The notes beneath the pieces are model-generated. The model ran no database searches, was not told where the DNA came from, and saw nothing but the letters and a program-made list of their open reading frames with translations. From Planctellipticum variicoloris (GTDB taxonomy: Bacteria; Planctomycetota; Planctomycetia; Planctomycetales; Planctomycetaceae), in the NCBI RefSeq assembly GCF_030622045.1, contig NZ_CP130886.1, forward strand, positions 6,022,001-6,086,000: 64,000 nucleotides of DNA, read 5' to 3'. A program made the position numbers and the translations under genes. Shown piece after piece: positions 43,051-52,218 of this stretch (positions are counted from its first letter, which is position 1; every line of letters starts with the position of its first letter).

Positions 43051-44514
43051 ATGCCCGATCCCCTTGATGCATACCGCCAGCAGGTGACTCGCCGGCAGTT
43101 TTTTGGACGCAGTGCACTTGGGTTAGGGACTGCGGCGCTCGGCGGGTTGCTGCAGCGGGACGGGCTGGCGGCGGCTCCTGCCGGCGGACGCCTGCCGGGG
43201 CTGCCGCATGCGGCGCCCAAAGCGAAGCGGGTGATCTATCTGTTTCAGAACGGGGCGCCGACGCACGTCGACCTGTTCGACTACAAACCGCTGCTGAAAG
43301 AGATGCACGGCAAGCCGGTCCCAGAGGAGTATCTGGGGGAGCGGCGGTTCAGCACGATGACCGGCGATCCCAAGGGAAAGCTGATGCTGGCCCCGGTCGA
43401 GCCATTCCGCCAGCGGGGCGAGTGCGGGGCGTGGGTCAGCGATTTCCTGCCATACACGGCGTCGATCGTCGACGACCTGTGCTTCGTCAAGAGCCTGCAT
43501 ACCGAGGCGGTCAATCACGCGCCGGGGATCACGTTTTTTCTGACGGGGTCGGAGCTGCCCGGCCGGCCGTCGATGGGAGCGTGGCTGACGTACGGGCTGG
43601 GGAGTGACACGGAGGAGCTGCCGGCGTTCGTCGTGATGACGTCGATCAGCAAGGGGACGAGCTGCGGGCAGATTTTCTACGACTTCTACTGGGGCTCGGG
43701 TTTTCTGCCGTCGCGGTATCAGGGGGTGAAGTTCCGCGGGAGCGGCGACCCGGTGCTGTACCTGTCGAATCCGGACGGGATCAGCCGGGAGATTCGCCGG
43801 GGGGTGCTGGACGACATCGCGCGGCTCAACGAGATGAAGCTGCAGGAGTTCGGCGATCCCGAGATTGCCACGCAGATCGCGCAGTATGAGATGGCCTATA
43901 AGATGCAGGCCAGCGTGCCGGAGCTGACCGACTTCTCAGATGAAACGCAGGCGACGCTCGACATGTACGGACCGCAGGTGCTGGAGCCGGGGACGTTTGC
44001 ACACAATTGCCTGATGTCCCGCCGGCTGGTGGAGCGGGGCGTGCGGTTCGTGCAGCTCATGCACGCCGGGTGGGACCAGCACAACAGCCTGACGACCGAG
44101 CTTTACACGCAATGCAAAGACACCGATCAGCCGTCGGCGGCGCTGGTGCAGGACCTGAAGCAGCGGGGGCTGCTGGACGACACGCTGGTGGTGTGGGGCG
44201 GGGAGTTCGGGCGGACGCCGTTCATTCAGGGGAACATCAACGACCGTCCGCGCTGGGGTCGGGATCATCACCCCTATGCCTTTACGCTGTGGATGGCGGG
44301 GGGCGGCGTCAAGCCGGGGCTGACGTACGGGGCCTCGGACGATCTGGGGATGAACGTGGCGACCGATCCGGTCCACGTGCACGACGTGCAGGCCACGATC
44401 CTGCACCAGCTCGGCATTGACCACGAGCGGCTGACGTACCGGTTTCAGGGCCGGGCGTTTCGGCTGACGGATGTGTTCGGGAAGGTGGTGGAGGGAGTGC
44501 TGGGACAGGCTTGA
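43051..44514 (+). CDS. DUF1501 domain protein, Tat-exported
   Basis: A 487-residue protein of the DUF1501 family (alkaline phosphatase/sulfatase-like fold), very abundant in Planctomycetes. The Tat signal is TRRQFFGRSALGLGTAALGGLL (about residues 13-34). Then come VIYLFQNGAPTHVDLFDYKP (about 61-80) and LVVWGGEFGRTPFIQGN (about 380-396), family landmarks, with metal-type DHHPY (about 410). DUF1501 genes usually pair with a DUF1553 cytochrome-type gene, but here it is alone. Substrate unknown. Confidence 0.9.
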   Translation: MPDPLDAYRQQVTRRQFFGRSALGLGTAALGGLLQRDGLAAAPAGGRLPGLPHAAPKAKRVIYLFQNGAPTHVDLFDYKPLLKEMHGKPVPEEYLGERRFSTMTGDPKGKLMLAPVEPFRQRGECGAWVSDFLPYTASIVDDLCFVKSLHTEAVNHAPGITFFLTGSELPGRPSMGAWLTYGLGSDTEELPAFVVMTSISKGTSCGQIFYDFYWGSGFLPSRYQGVKFRGSGDPVLYLSNPDGISREIRRGVLDDIARLNEMKLQEFGDPEIATQIAQYEMAYKMQASVPELTDFSDETQATLDMYGPQVLEPGTFAHNCLMSRRLVERGVRFVQLMHAGWDQHNSLTTELYTQCKDTDQPSAALVQDLKQRGLLDDTLVVWGGEFGRTPFIQGNINDRPRWGRDHHPYAFTLWMAGGGVKPGLTYGASDDLGMNVATDPVHVHDVQATILHQLGIDHERLTYRFQGRAFRLTDVFGKVVEGVLGQA

Positions 44515-44582
44515 ACTGCGGCAACACCCATTGAGCCGCTCTCCATATGCTGCACGTCGTCCTTCCAGCGAGCCAAGTCGCC

Positions 44583-45452
44583 ATGTCCGCACCCCGTCAA
44601 CTTCGAGAACTGCTGGCCCGGCCGGGGATCATCCGGAGCCTGGCGCCGCATGACGTATTCTCGGCCAGAATTATGGAACAGGCCGGGATCGAGCTGCTGT
44701 TTCTGGGAGGCTTCGGGGCCTCGGCGAGCCTGCTGGGGCTGCCGGATACGGGGCTGATTACGCAGACTGAAATTGTCGAAGCCGCCCGGCGGATGACGTC
44801 GGCCGTCCGCGTGCCGGTCATCGTCGACGCAGACACCGGGCATGGGGACGTGCAGAATATTGTCCGGACCGTGCGCGAGCTGGAGCGGGCCGGGGCGGCG
44901 GGCCTGCTCCTGGAGGATCAGGTCTTCCCGAAACGCTGCGGCCATTTTCCGGGGAAGCAGGTGACCAGCGCGGAGGAGATGCTGGTCAGGTTGCGGGCGG
45001 CGCTCGATGCGCGCGTCGATCCGGACTTTACGATCATTGCCCGGACCGATGCGTTGACGGTGCATGGCGTGGACGACGCCATCGGCAGGGCGCAGCAGTA
45101 TGCCGAGGCGGGGGCCGACGTCTGTTTTGTCGAAGCCCCCCGGTCTGTCGACGAGCTGGCGCGGATTGCGCGGGAGATTCCCCGACCGCAGCTTGCGAAC
45201 ATGCTGGTCGGCGGTGCGACGCCGATCCTCTCTGCGGCCGATTTGGAGCAACTCGGATATCGCATCTGCGTGTCGCCGGTGGAGAGTCTGGCGATTGCGG
45301 GCTTCGCGGTGCGCGCATTGGCGCAGGCCATGTTGAAGGAAGGGCGGGTCGACGGACTGTCGGACCGGATGCTGCCGTTTGCCGAACTGCAGCAGGTTCT
45401 TGGCGTCGCGGAGTCCCTGGGTCTGCGGGAGCGATTTGAGAAGCGGGGTTGA
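44583..45452 (+). CDS. Isocitrate lyase/PEP mutase family enzyme
   Basis: A 289-residue enzyme of the PEP mutase/isocitrate lyase superfamily. VPVIVDADTGHGD (about residues 78-90) binds metal. LEDQVFPKRCGHFPGK (about 111-126) contains the K-R-C-G-H active loop with the catalytic Cys found in methylisocitrate lyases and oxaloacetate decarboxylase-like members. TIIARTDALTVHG (about 147-159) and CFVEAPRS (about 178-185) are conserved. The exact substrate cannot be fixed from sequence: methylisocitrate, oxaloacetate or a related 2-oxo/hydroxy acid. No prpC or other methylcitrate genes are nearby. Confidence 0.88.
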   Translation: MSAPRQLRELLARPGIIRSLAPHDVFSARIMEQAGIELLFLGGFGASASLLGLPDTGLITQTEIVEAARRMTSAVRVPVIVDADTGHGDVQNIVRTVRELERAGAAGLLLEDQVFPKRCGHFPGKQVTSAEEMLVRLRAALDARVDPDFTIIARTDALTVHGVDDAIGRAQQYAEAGADVCFVEAPRSVDELARIAREIPRPQLANMLVGGATPILSAADLEQLGYRICVSPVESLAIAGFAVRALAQAMLKEGRVDGLSDRMLPFAELQQVLGVAESLGLRERFEKRG

Positions 45453-45779
45453 AGGGGGACGCGACGTCACCCATTGTGCAGTCCGAGAATTGGCTCCGGG
45501 TGAGGCGACCGGCTTGCTGTCCTCGGCGGTTCTGGTTTCTCCGGGGTGAATTGCCGACGTCGGATTTCACGTCGGACATCGCGGTGCTGACGTCATCATC
45601 GGTGAACGGCTGCAGAATCGGCGCAGTTCGATCGCGCGCCATCAAACCAGACGGGACAAGTCCGAGCTGTCCGGAGGAACGGCGCGAACCGCCCTCCGGA
45701 TCAACGGCTGGTTCTGCCGACAGTCGGCCGGTATCGTGAACCTGGGTTCTCGAGTGCTTTGTGACGAAGGTCAATCGCG
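45453..45779. other. Intergenic region, no gene seen
   Basis: About 330 bp. A frame of 96 codons exists but lacks any protein-like pattern and starts inside the previous gene's end. No repeat family found. Confidence 0.5.
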
Positions 45780-47120
45780 ATGTTCAAATCCGTACTGCTC
45801 GGCGTGATTTGTGTGGGGCTGGCGACGACTGTGCGGGCCGACGACTGGCCGCAATGGATGGGGCCGCAGCGCGACGGCGTCTGGCGGGAAACGGGACTGG
45901 TTGAAAAGTTGCCCGAGGGAGGGCCGCCGGTCTTGTGGCGCGTCCCCGTTGGTGGCGGATATGCCGGACCCGCCGTCGTCGGCGACCGGATCTACATCAC
46001 CGACAAGCAACTTCCCGAAGGAACCCGGAATCCGGACGACCCGTTCGACCGCAAGCTGACTCCCGCCACCGAGCGAGTTCTTTGCCTGAATGCGGCCAAT
46101 GGCGAGCTGATCTGGAAGCATGAGTACGAGTGCCCGTACACGGTGAGCTACCCGGCGGGGCCGCGGACCACTCCCGTCGTGCGCGACGGTCGGGTCTATA
46201 CGCTCGGCGCCGAAGGGCATCTGTTCTGCCTGGAAGCCGATACCGGCAAGGTGGTCTGGTCGAAGAACTTCGCGAAGGATTACGGTCGGACAACGGTTCC
46301 GATCTGGGGCTATTCGTCGAATCCGCTCCTGGATGGCGACAAGCTGATCTGCCTCGTGGGCGGCCCGGGGACGACGGTCGTCGCCTTCCACAAGGAGACC
46401 GGGAAGGAGCTCTGGCGGGCGCTCGATTCCGCCGACCGGCACGGCGCCGGCTATGGTTCGCCGATCATTGTCGAGGCCGGCGGAGCGCGCCAGCTCATCG
46501 TCTGGCACCCGGCGGCCGTCAGCTCGCTCAATCCGGAAAGCGGCGCGGTCTACTGGAATGAGCCCTTTGAAGTCCGCGAGGGATTGACGGTGGCTACGCC
46601 GAGAGTCCGCGACGACCTGCTGTTCGTGAGCGCCCTCTACGACGGATCGCTCCTGCTGAAGCTGGCCCAGGACCGCCCCGCCGCGTCGGTCGTCTGGCGG
46701 CGCAAAGGTCGCAACGAGCGTCTGACCGACGCCCTGCACTGCATGATCAGCACGCCCGTGATTGACGGGGAGCAGATTTATGGGGTCGACAGCTACGGCG
46801 AGTTCCGCTGTCTCGATCTCGCGACCGGGGATCGGAAGTGGGAGACGTTCGCGCCGACCAGCGGATCGTCGCTCCGCTGGGGCAACGCCTTCATCGTCAA
46901 GTACGAGAACGGCTATGTCCTCTGCAGCGAGAACGGCGACCTGATCCTGGCGCAGTTGAGTCCCGAGGGGTACACGGAAATCAGCCGGGCGCATCTGCTG
47001 GAGCCGACCGGCCCGGCTCAAAGGCGAGACGTGGTCTGGTCGCATCCGGCCTTCGCCCGCAAGTGCGTCTTTGCCCGGAACGACAAGGAGCTGATCTGCG
47101 TTTCGCTCGCAAAGCCGTGA
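45780..47120 (+). CDS. PQQ-like beta-propeller repeat protein, exported
   Basis: A 446-residue protein with a signal peptide (MFKSVLLGVICVGLATTVRA) and repeated propeller blades. DWPQWMGPQRDGVWRETGLVE (about residues 21-41) is the typical planctomycete 'W..w.GP..dG.w' start. PAVVGDRIYITD (about 63-74), TERVLCLNAANGELIWKHEY (about 98-117) and GHLFCLEADTGKVVWSKNF (about 144-162) are blade repeats ending in Trp. No cofactor-binding residues can be confirmed, so it may be a structural or sensor protein rather than a PQQ enzyme. No partner is adjacent. Confidence 0.85.
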   Translation: MFKSVLLGVICVGLATTVRADDWPQWMGPQRDGVWRETGLVEKLPEGGPPVLWRVPVGGGYAGPAVVGDRIYITDKQLPEGTRNPDDPFDRKLTPATERVLCLNAANGELIWKHEYECPYTVSYPAGPRTTPVVRDGRVYTLGAEGHLFCLEADTGKVVWSKNFAKDYGRTTVPIWGYSSNPLLDGDKLICLVGGPGTTVVAFHKETGKELWRALDSADRHGAGYGSPIIVEAGGARQLIVWHPAAVSSLNPESGAVYWNEPFEVREGLTVATPRVRDDLLFVSALYDGSLLLKLAQDRPAASVVWRRKGRNERLTDALHCMISTPVIDGEQIYGVDSYGEFRCLDLATGDRKWETFAPTSGSSLRWGNAFIVKYENGYVLCSENGDLILAQLSPEGYTEISRAHLLEPTGPAQRRDVVWSHPAFARKCVFARNDKELICVSLAKP

Positions 47121-47250
47121 GAGTGCGTCGCAGGCGGGCGGGGACGATTGAGGGCGTGGAGGGAATTTTGCAGTTCTGCGACGGCTGCTTGGGGTTCGCG
47201 CGAGCGCTCCACGGACTCGTCCTTGCAAACGTGCGCTGCCTCCCCCTACC

Positions 47251-48249
47251 ATGCAGCCCATGAAACTCGACTGGACACCTCTGAAACAGTTGCTCGACGC
47301 CCACGAGCGATTCGTCATCACGAGCCACGTGCGGCCCGACGCCGACGCGATCGGGTCGGAAATGGGGCTTGCCAGCCTGCTGCTGCAGCGCGGCAAGCAG
47401 GTCCGGATCGTGAATCCCTCCGGAACGCCCCCCAACCTCCGTTTCCTGGATCCCGAGGGGACGATCTGCCAGCTCGGCCCCGGCAACGCGCTGCCCGACG
47501 GTTTTGAGCCGGAAGTGTTCATCGTCGTCGACACCAGCGCCTGGGTGCAGTTGTCCGACGTCGGCCGGGTGATGCGGGACGCCACCTGCGCCAAGGTCGT
47601 CATCGACCACCATCAAAGCAGCGACGATCTCGGGGCGATTATCCTGAAGGATACGACTCGGGAAGCGACCGGCTCCCTGATCGCGGAACTCGCCGAGGCG
47701 CTGGGAGAACCGATTTCGCCCCTCGCCGCAACGGCCCTGTACGCCGCCATCGCGACCGATACCGGCTGGTTCCGGTTCTCGGCGGTGACCGGCGAGACCA
47801 TGCGGACGATCGGTCTGCTGATCGACGCCGGCGCCTCCCCGTCGGAGATCTATCGCGAACTGTACGAGCAGGCGACGATTTCGCGTGTCCATCTCGCAGG
47901 GCGGGTGTTGAGCCGGGTCAAGCTGGAGTGCGACGGCGTCCTGGCCTGGACCCAGGTTCCCTCCTCGGACTTCACCGAACTGGGCGCCCAGTCGTCGGAT
48001 ACCGAAGACCTGGTCAACGAGTGCCTGAAGATTTCCGGAACGCAAGTGGCGTTCATTGCGATCGAGCAGCTCAACCGCCAGGTGAAAGTCAGCTTCCGGA
48101 GCCGGACGTCGGTCAATGTCGCAAAAGTCGCCGAGCAGTTTGGCGGCGGCGGGCATAAGCAGGCGGCCGGTGCGACCTTTCCCGGCCCCCTGTCGGCCGC
48201 GGTCGAGAAGGCGCTCGTCGCACTCAAGCAGTCGCTGCAGAGTCCCTGA
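47251..48249 (+). CDS. DHH family phosphoesterase, NrnA-like
   Basis: A 332-residue enzyme resembling NrnA (oligoribonuclease / pAp phosphatase). FVITSHVRPDADAIGSEMGL (about residues 21-40) has the catalytic DAD at 30-32. VVDTSAW (about 91-97) and VVIDHHQSSDD (about 115-125) supply the DHH motif, and the DHHA1 domain ends in GGGGHKQAAGATF (about 304-316). It would degrade short RNAs or pAp in the cytoplasm. Two ATGs (47251 and 47260) are possible starts. The 3' end overlaps the convergent phosphopantetheinyl transferase gene by 26 bp. Confidence 0.9.
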   Translation: MQPMKLDWTPLKQLLDAHERFVITSHVRPDADAIGSEMGLASLLLQRGKQVRIVNPSGTPPNLRFLDPEGTICQLGPGNALPDGFEPEVFIVVDTSAWVQLSDVGRVMRDATCAKVVIDHHQSSDDLGAIILKDTTREATGSLIAELAEALGEPISPLAATALYAAIATDTGWFRFSAVTGETMRTIGLLIDAGASPSEIYRELYEQATISRVHLAGRVLSRVKLECDGVLAWTQVPSSDFTELGAQSSDTEDLVNECLKISGTQVAFIAIEQLNRQVKVSFRSRTSVNVAKVAEQFGGGGHKQAAGATFPGPLSAAVEKALVALKQSLQSP

Positions 48250-48988
48250 GAGCGTCGGCGGGCAGCAGGCACGCGGCGTCCCAGCAGCGCCATTCTTCGA
48301 CCAGCCCCGACGCACAGACAGCCACGGGCGCCCCGGGGGCTGCGGCGGTGGCCATCAGGCGCCATTGAGCAGCGGCCTCGGCGTCGTCTTCAACGGCGCA
48401 AAGTCTCGCGGGTAACGCCGGATCGAGCCGAACCGTCAGTCGCTCAACCGCAAACCCCATCCCGCGACCGGTGGCCTTGATCCAGGCTTCTTTGCAGGTC
48501 CAGCCCCGGTAAAATGCGGCCCAACGCTCGGAATCCGGAAGGGAGGCCAGCTCCGACTGCTCCGCCAGCGAGAAATATCGCTCCGCGAGCCGGTCGCGCG
48601 AAACCTTCTGGTCGATGGTTTCGACATCGATGCCCACAGGGCGATCGGCCGACAGTGCGATCGCAACCCAGTCGCCGCTGTGCGACAGATTAAACTCCGG
48701 GGCGCCCGGCCGCTCGAGCCGCGGCTTTCCGTGGGGGCCGATGGTGAAGCTCAGACTCCACGGATCGGCGTGACACCAGGCGCCGAGAAGCTGCCGCAGG
48801 ACATACCGGGCAACGAGGTACTGCCGTCGCGGCCCCGCGAACTTCAGCCGGGCGGCCCGCTGGCGTTCGTAGTCCGGCAACCGTCCCAGCAGCCGGTCTT
48901 CGTCAAGTCCCTCCGGCGCAGGACTCCGAAAAACATGCACGGCCGACCGGTGCTGACACCAGTCGGCCGTGAGCGAAATCCAGTCCAT
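48224..48988 (-). CDS. 4'-phosphopantetheinyl transferase superfamily protein
   Basis: A 254-residue Sfp-type enzyme that attaches phosphopantetheine to carrier proteins. The three motifs are present: PEFNLSHSGDWVAIAL (about residues 96-111), VGIDVETID (about 117-125, metal-binding Asp and Glu) and FYRGWTCKEAWIKATGRG (about 158-175). The N-terminal subdomain (YERQRAARLKFAGPRRQYLVARYVLRQLL) is typical. The length fits the Sfp group, so a polyketide, nonribosomal peptide or fatty-acid carrier could be the substrate. No synthase lies in the window. Confidence 0.9.
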   Translation of the reverse strand: MDWISLTADWCQHRSAVHVFRSPAPEGLDEDRLLGRLPDYERQRAARLKFAGPRRQYLVARYVLRQLLGAWCHADPWSLSFTIGPHGKPRLERPGAPEFNLSHSGDWVAIALSADRPVGIDVETIDQKVSRDRLAERYFSLAEQSELASLPDSERWAAFYRGWTCKEAWIKATGRGMGFAVERLTVRLDPALPARLCAVEDDAEAAAQWRLMATAAAPGAPVAVCASGLVEEWRCWDAACLLPADALRDSAATA

Positions 48989-49018
48989 CGGCTTCGGGCT
49001 CGCAAGGTCGCGACAAAT

Positions 49019-49999
49019 CTACCGGCGCGAATTCTTGCCGGCACGAATCGTCAGAGTACTCACCTTGTAGATCTCTTCGTTCCTGTCGCGGGCGGCGGTG
49101 AACGAGAAGAAATCTCCGGTCACGTTTCTCAGGTTGATCGTCTTGCTGGAGCCGTTATTCTTCGGCTGGCCGGCCAGTTGGACCTGAGCAAACTGCTCCT
49201 TGAGCTCGTCGACTTTGCCCGGATCGGCCGTCCCGTCGCGCAGCTCAGCAAGGAGTCCTCGCGACTTTTCGCTGATCACTTCGTCCAGCCCGTCGAGATT
49301 GCCGGAAACGACTGCGAGAACAATCTTCTGGACGGCATACTCCGCAGAACCCTTGGGAAATTGGGGCGCCTGACCGGCCGCGCCGCTTCCTTCCGGACCG
49401 CCAGCCCCGTTGGGATCGCCGGGATTCGGGAAGCCCGCGCCCGCCATCGCCGCCGCTGGATCGTTCGCCTGTGCTCCGGCAAGCGCCACCGCTGCACCCG
49501 GCAACGCCCCGCCGGGCGGCATCGCTCCTCCGGGACCGGCATGGCCCGCCCCAGGAAACGCCGGCGCCCCTGGAGCGCCGGCGACGGGGCCGCCGGCATG
49601 TCCGGCTCCGGCATAAGCCGCCATCGCCGCCGCGGGATCGTTCGCTGGTGCACCCGCCCCGGCCGGAGTGGCCGGCGCGGCGCCGTGAGTCCCGGTGGGA
49701 TACCCCGCGGCCGCCATTGAGGCCCCATGCCCTGCCCCGGGCATCGCGACAGCCGACGGCGTCGCCGGAGCTCCCGGCATGCCCGCTCCATGCGGACCGC
49801 CGCCGTGCATTCCCGCCATCGCGCTCCCCGCCGGCATTCCGGGCATCCCCGGCATGGCGGCCTGTGCTCCCGCGGCTGGTTGCGGCTGGGCAACCGGCTG
49901 CGCCTGCTGCGTCCCTCCCCCCCCGCATCCCGAAAGCGCAATCCCGGCCAACGGAAGCAGGCAGTTGATCGATGTTCGCCAATGTGTAAACCGCAGCAT
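49019..49999 (-). CDS. Met/Gly/Ala/Pro-rich lipoprotein, unknown
   Basis: A 326-residue lipoprotein. The signal peptide ends in a lipobox (LAGIALSGCGGGG), so Cys at about 25 would be lipidated. Residues about 30-215 are low complexity, made of PGMPGMPAG, GAGHAGGP and NDPAAAMA-type repeats. The last 110 residues are an ordinary folded domain (AEYAVQKIVLAVVSGNLDGLDEVISEKS and ATGs further on). The Met/His-rich repeat could bind metal, but this is speculative. Codon use follows the low complexity, so the length may vary between strains. Confidence 0.65.
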   Translation of the reverse strand: MLRFTHWRTSINCLLPLAGIALSGCGGGGTQQAQPVAQPQPAAGAQAAMPGMPGMPAGSAMAGMHGGGPHGAGMPGAPATPSAVAMPGAGHGASMAAAGYPTGTHGAAPATPAGAGAPANDPAAAMAAYAGAGHAGGPVAGAPGAPAFPGAGHAGPGGAMPPGGALPGAAVALAGAQANDPAAAMAGAGFPNPGDPNGAGGPEGSGAAGQAPQFPKGSAEYAVQKIVLAVVSGNLDGLDEVISEKSRGLLAELRDGTADPGKVDELKEQFAQVQLAGQPKNNGSSKTINLRNVTGDFFSFTAARDRNEEIYKVSTLTIRAGKNSRR

Positions 50000-50187
50000 G
50001 GCACTCTCAGTCTTGACAAGGAGTCAGAGCGTCCGGGCCTCACCGTCGCAGACGGGCAAATCCGGGATTCCGGAGTCGGCGGCCAGGAAGCGGCGGCTGA
50101 GGCTGATCTGGCGATTGTCCGGCAGTTCTCCCTTCTCCGCAAGGACTTGTCTGCGGAAATGGAGAATTTCGGACCGACCGTCCGACG

Positions 50188-51285
50188 TCAGACAGCGCCC
50201 GACCGGGACGCCCCCGCCGGCTGCGGCCCGGCCAGCTCGCCGCCAAGCCGTTCGTAGGCGGACAGAACGAGTTGCTCGGTTTCGTCCCAGCCGATACACC
50301 CGTCAGTGACCGAAACGCCGTACTTGAGCTGGGACAGATCGGCCGGCAAAGGCTGGTTCCCGGGAAACAGATTGCTTTCGAGCATCAGACCGATCAGATG
50401 GTCGTTGCCGGCCATCCGCTGCTCGATGCAGTCGTTCCAGACGACGCGCTGACGGGTGTAATCCTTATTGGAATTCGCATGACTGCAGTCGACCATCAGC
50501 CGGGGCGTCAGCTTCGCGGCATTCAGCTTCTCGGTCGCCTCAGTCAACAGCGCGGGATCGTAGTTGGGTCCCGAACGACCTCCCCGCAGGATCAGAAATC
50601 CCCACGGATTCCCCTTGGTATTGATGATGCAGGTCTTCCCGTCCCCATCCATCCCCAGGAAACTGTGCTGATGCTGGGCCGCCAGCATCGCGTCGATCGC
50701 CACCTGCAGGCTGCCGTCGGTGCCGTTTTTGTAGCCCACCGGCATCGACAACCCGCTGGCCATCTGGCGGTGAGTCGGGGATTCCGTCGTCCGGGCGCCG
50801 ATCGCCGCCACGGAGATCAGGTCGGCGATGTACTGCGGCGTGATCGGTTCGAGCAGCTCGGTGGCCGCCGGAAGACCCATGTTGGCGACTTCCAGCAGGA
50901 TCCGCCGGGCAATCCGCAGACCGGTGCCGATATCAAACGTATCGTTCAAGTGCGGATCGTTGATCAGCCCCTTCCAGCCGACGGTGGTGCGGGGTTTCTC
51001 GAAATAAACCCGCATGACAACCAGCATGTGGCTCTTGACCCGCTCGGCCAGCTCGCGGAGCTTGCGGGCGTATTCCAGCCCGGCGACCTGATCGTGAATG
51101 GAACAGGGACCGACGATCACCATCAGACGCCGGTCGCGGCCGGCGAGGATGTTCTTGACCGTCTCGCGAGACTCGACCACTGTCCGGATCGCCTCGTCCG
51201 TGACGTTCTCCTCATGCTTGAGGTAACGGGGCGAAACGAGCGGAACCGTTTCCCGAACATTCAGATCCTGAAGGGGTTGCATCAA
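50188..51285 (-). CDS. 3-deoxy-7-phosphoheptulonate synthase (DAHP synthase, AroFGH type)
   Basis: A 365-residue class I-alpha DAHP synthase, first step of the shikimate pathway. LMVIVGPCSIHDQVAGLEYARKL (about residues 54-76), RVYFEKPRTTVGWKGLINDP (about 92-111), LPAATELLEPITPQYIADL (about 138-156), IGARTTESPTHRQMASGLSMPVGYKNGTDG (about 162-191) and LMVDCSHANSNKD (about 269-281) are the family's conserved segments. Feedback-regulating Phe/Tyr/Trp residues cannot be inferred. The ending GPQPAGASRSGAV is a short extension. It uses ATG 51285; a second ATG lies 3 nt later. Confidence 0.93.
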   Translation of the reverse strand: MMQPLQDLNVRETVPLVSPRYLKHEENVTDEAIRTVVESRETVKNILAGRDRRLMVIVGPCSIHDQVAGLEYARKLRELAERVKSHMLVVMRVYFEKPRTTVGWKGLINDPHLNDTFDIGTGLRIARRILLEVANMGLPAATELLEPITPQYIADLISVAAIGARTTESPTHRQMASGLSMPVGYKNGTDGSLQVAIDAMLAAQHQHSFLGMDGDGKTCIINTKGNPWGFLILRGGRSGPNYDPALLTEATEKLNAAKLTPRLMVDCSHANSNKDYTRQRVVWNDCIEQRMAGNDHLIGLMLESNLFPGNQPLPADLSQLKYGVSVTDGCIGWDETEQLVLSAYERLGGELAGPQPAGASRSGAV

Positions 51286-51500
51286 GAAACTCGTCGCGCA
51301 GGCGTTGGGGGAGGGAGGGTGCGGCGACCACGACCGCCCTCGAAACGAGACACCAGCAGTCAGCCCCGCGTTCGCCGGGTACCGTGGTCCTCAGGCGAAA
51401 GTATACGGGGCGGGGCGAGCGGTTGCCATGCGGGGGGGGTGTCAGCGCCCCTTCGCAAGATGCGGGAGTCGCGTCCAGGTTCAAGCAGGCAGCAGCCCAT

Positions 51501-51860
51501 TCAGACTCGCAACGGAAGGTACACCACCACCCGATCCCGAATCTCGTCGATCGACATCTGCTCTGAGATCAGCAAGAGATCGTCGATGGCCCCTCCCACG
51601 GACTGCTCGTTCGTTGCCACAATCAGGCCGGGACACGGTTGCCCCGCCATCAGCAGTTCGAAAGCAAGACCCACCATCGCATTTCGGTCGTTGGTGATCA
51701 GAACGCGATTCTCAGCCGACGCCCATGCCCGCACTTCGCGGTCGGACGCGCCCTCGTCAAGCGAGTCCAACACGCGAATCAGATCGATGCCGGATTGGCG
51801 ACGACGCAGCCCACGAATCAGATCGCCATTCACGTCCGCGTCACTGGCCAGACGCAGCAT
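51501..51860 (-). CDS. DUF5615 PIN-like protein (toxin-like)
   Basis: A 119-residue protein of the DUF5615/Mut7-C-like type, a PIN-fold relative. LRLASDADVNGDLIRGLRRRQ (about residues 2-22) has the first acidic pair. DEGASDREVRAWASAENRVLITNDRNAMVGLAFEL (about 36-70) has the 'D..l...A...g.vllT.D.d' motif. The start ATG lies inside the end of the upstream DUF433 gene (20-bp overlap) behind a strong Shine-Dalgarno (GGAGGAGG). DUF433-DUF5615 pairs behave as antitoxin-toxin candidates; activity here is inferred. Confidence 0.78.
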   Translation of the reverse strand: MLRLASDADVNGDLIRGLRRRQSGIDLIRVLDSLDEGASDREVRAWASAENRVLITNDRNAMVGLAFELLMAGQPCPGLIVATNEQSVGGAIDDLLLISEQMSIDEIRDRVVVYLPLRV

Positions 51861-52218
51861 GGTCCTCCTCCGGAGCACCGCGGCGTCCTTCCAATGCGGT
51901 TCGCGAAACCGGAGGATGCGCCGTCTCGATGTGACCGCGCAGGACTTCAGCCTCCGTCGCTCGCCGCGTCAAATAGGCCTGCGTTTTCTCGCGATTCCGC
52001 AGGTAGTAACCGATCGCGGAATATGCGTCCGCGAGCGGCAGCGTGTCATAATTGCGGACGATGTCTTCGGGCGTCTGACCGTTCTCGTAACACTCGACAA
52101 CCAGATCCAGGCTGATCCGGCTCCTGCCGATTCGGACGACGCCGCCTTCATTGTCCCGGAGCAGATCGGCCGGCAGGAGATCGCTTCCGATCCCGTTCTC
52201 AGTTTCGCCGTCGTGCAT
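51841..52218 (-). CDS. DUF433 protein (antitoxin-like)
   Basis: A 125-residue protein with a DUF433 helix-turn-helix-like core: RISLDLVVECYENGQTPEDIVRNYDTLPLADAYSAIGYYLRNREKTQAYL (about residues 34-83), matching the family's 'r.pv..il..l..G.s.eeI...yP.l....v.aal.Y'. It would bind DNA and neutralise the DUF5615 partner. ATG 52218 has a perfect GGGAGG about 7 nt upstream. It overlaps the upstream DUF4926 gene by 20 bp and the downstream DUF5615 gene by 20 bp. Confidence 0.8.
   Translation of the reverse strand: MHDGETENGIGSDLLPADLLRDNEGGVVRIGRSRISLDLVVECYENGQTPEDIVRNYDTLPLADAYSAIGYYLRNREKTQAYLTRRATEAEVLRGHIETAHPPVSRTALEGRRGAPEEDHAASGQ

Noticed and set aside
45449-45739. A 96-codon frame between two genes.
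   Set aside because: It starts inside the previous gene's end, lacks a Shine-Dalgarno and any protein-like pattern.
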